Positions 5,714 to 7,116 of a stretch of DNA of 7,116 nt are shown here, in pieces. The stretch is from contig CAKMOY010000078.1 in NCBI GenBank assembly GCA_927911235.1, positions 1 to 7,116 on the forward strand, read 5' to 3'. Position 1 is the stretch's first letter; the number at the start of each line of letters is the position of its first letter. The position numbers and the translations under genes are program-made. The stretch comes from an uncultured Moraxella sp. GTDB lineage: Bacteria > Pseudomonadota > Gammaproteobacteria > Pseudomonadales > Moraxellaceae. The notes beneath the pieces are model-generated. The model was not told where the DNA came from and did not search any database. It worked only from the letters and a program-made list of their open reading frames with translations.

Positions 5714-7116
5714 ATGAAAAACCTTTTCACCAAACTCACCCTTGCCCTAGCCATCGCTTGCGGTACAACAACCGCATGGGCGGACGATGGCTGCTACACA
5801 CCGCCAAATTTAGTCAGATATGACGCTGTATCTTGCTTAGGTGACGATGTGGCAGTTTTTAGAAGAAACGACAAATTTGGCTATGTGGATAAAACAGGCA
5901 AAGAAATTATCGCACCGATTTACGATTTTGCTTTTTATTTTTCTGACAATCGTGCCATTGTGGAACTTGGCGGAAAAAAAGGCTTTATTGACAAAACAGG
6001 CAAAATTGCCATTCCACTCAAATATGACGAAGTGATTAGCTTTGAAGACGGTGTCGCCCGTGTAAAATTGGGTGAAAAATGGGGGCTGATTGACACTGAA
6101 GGCAAAGACGTTGTCCCACCAAAATACGATTTTATCTCTGGTTTTTCTGAAGACTTAGCCAGAGTTCGCTTAGGCGACAAACACGGCTTTATTGACAAAA
6201 CAGGCAAAGTCATCATTCCACTAACATATGAAGAGGCTTTTTAGTTTGAAGACGGTTTATTGCTTGTAAAAAAAGGCGGTAAATGGGGCTTTGTTAACAA
6301 AGCCAACCAAGTCGTTATTCCATTAAAATATGAAGATGCCCAGCGTTTTTCTGAAGGACTAGCACAAGTAAGACTACACGGCAAATGGGGCTTTATCAAC
6401 ACCCAAGGACAAGAAGTCATCGCCCCAAAATACGATGAAACTTATCGTTTTCGTCAAAATCTTGCCCCTGTACAGATTGATGGCAATGGGGCGTGATTGA
6501 CAAAACAGGCAAAGTCATCGTACCGCTCAACTATGTAGATGTAGAGCTTGTGTCTGACGGTTTAATAGAAGCTCGGCAAACTGGTAAGATAGGGTGGCAA
6601 AAAAACGTTATTTGATACCACAGGCAAGCAGGTCGTACCGCCAAATCACAACTTGATTAGTAGTTTTTATGATGGCTTTGCGGTGGTTGAGTTGAGTGAT
6701 AACAACGGCTTAAAATATGGTTTTATTGACGAAACGGGTAAAACTTTTATTCGGGCAACCTATGATAAAGTCGAGGCGTTTTCTGATGGCGTTGCCCTGT
6801 AAAAGTGGGTGAAAAATGGGGATTGATTGATAAAACAGGGAAAACAATCTTGCCACCGACTTATGATTTTATTGACGTTTTTTATGCAAATTTAGCCATC
6901 ATGAGCATCGGTGAAAAATATGGGCTGATTGACACCACAGGCAAAGTCATTGTACCGTTACATTATGATTATATTGATTGGTTTCCTGATGGCTTGGTGT
7001 TGGTTGAGTTAAATAATAAATACGGTTTTATTGATAAAACAGGTAAAGAAATCATACCGCCAAAATATGATGAAATCAAAAGTTTTTATAAAGGCTGTAT
7101 GGAAGTTGAGTTAAAT
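5714..7116 (+). pseudogene. Secreted WG-repeat protein gene, broken by a stop codon and three frameshifts, running off the window
   Basis: The product begins with a Sec signal peptide (MKNLFTKLTLALAIACGTTT, cleavage expected after AWA at residue 23), so it would be exported to the periplasm or beyond. From residue 54 it is built of WG repeats, the Pfam-type units with core KWGFIDKTGKxVIPPKYD. Lesions: TAG at 6242-6244 (unit 4); one base missing at 6485-6486 (GGCAATGG for GGCAAATGG, unit 6/7); one extra G at 6592-6594 (end of unit 7); one base missing near 6797-6799 (CCCTGTAAAA, unit 9). Correcting them gives one continuous frame of at least 468 codons that is still open at 7116. As read, the first fragment is only 176 residues with three and a half repeats. 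The family's molecular role is poorly known, and binding or structural functions are guesses. The ribosome binding site and promoter look intact. Confidence 0.85.
5873..7116 (+). repeat. Tandem array of 12 WG repeats, 102-bp period
   Basis: After frame correction the array is 415 codons. Nine units have exactly 34 residues, units 7 and 8 have 38 each, and the twelfth has 33 before the window ends. Each follows the pattern K-[WYFH]-G-[FLV]-I-D-x-T-G-K, then [VI]-[IV]-P-[PL]-x-Y-D, then F-x-[DE]-G-x-A-x-V. Unit 8 has lost the G of the core (KKTLFD). DNA copies are close: a 24-bp stretch is identical at 5981-6004 and 6185-6208, two periods apart. This makes unequal recombination between units plausible. 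Confidence 0.88.

Noticed and set aside
5714..5780. Lipoprotein signal in the WG-repeat protein (cysteine at residue 16, LAIACG)
   Set aside because: The residue at -3 is alanine rather than leucine, and a better signal peptidase I site (AWA) follows at residues 21-23.

Overview
This AT-rich window looks like chromosomal DNA of a gammaproteobacterium close to Moraxella (Moraxellaceae). That is an inference from base composition, A/T-ending codons and the protein families present (a CysB-type regulator, an AmpG-type permease, an 88-residue S20). No rRNA or other decisive marker is present, so the genus is not certain.

Layout, left to right. 1-186 holds an imperfect inverted repeat and the terminator of rpsT. 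rpsT (ribosomal protein S20) lies on the minus strand at 187-453, with its own promoter near 583-611. 454-1059 is a scarred region. It contains the 3' end of an IS630-type transposase gene (about 694-852, plus strand), which butts directly against the first 41 codons of a minus-strand lipoprotein gene. That fragment still has its promoter, ribosome binding site, signal peptide and lipobox, but the rest of the gene is gone. 1060-3445 (minus) is a tight two-gene operon: an AmpG-like muropeptide permease followed after 2 bp by prmC, the release-factor glutamine methyltransferase. prmC is intact in sequence apart from one missing base near codon 209. 3654-5000 (plus) carries a HicB-family protein with no HicA partner, followed 30 bp later by a CysB-type LysR regulator and a terminator. 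5067-5546 (minus) is an unrecognised 159-residue protein whose start does not match its ribosome binding site. 5714 to the window end (plus) is a secreted WG-repeat protein with 12 visible repeats, broken by one stop codon and three frameshifts.

Functional themes. The prmC-ampG pair joins translation termination with cell-wall recycling, and rpsT is a core ribosomal gene. cysB would control sulfur assimilation. The accessory part is the decayed lipoprotein/IS scar, the orphan HicB, the unknown 5067-5546 gene and the WG-repeat gene.

The main interpretive problem is that several lesions (prmC, the WG gene, perhaps the start of the 5067-5546 gene) are one-base length changes, mostly in or next to short runs of one base. 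They could be genuine decay, reversible slippage or sequencing error. Reads over these sites would settle it. I found no CRISPR array, RNA gene or convincing new multi-gene system.
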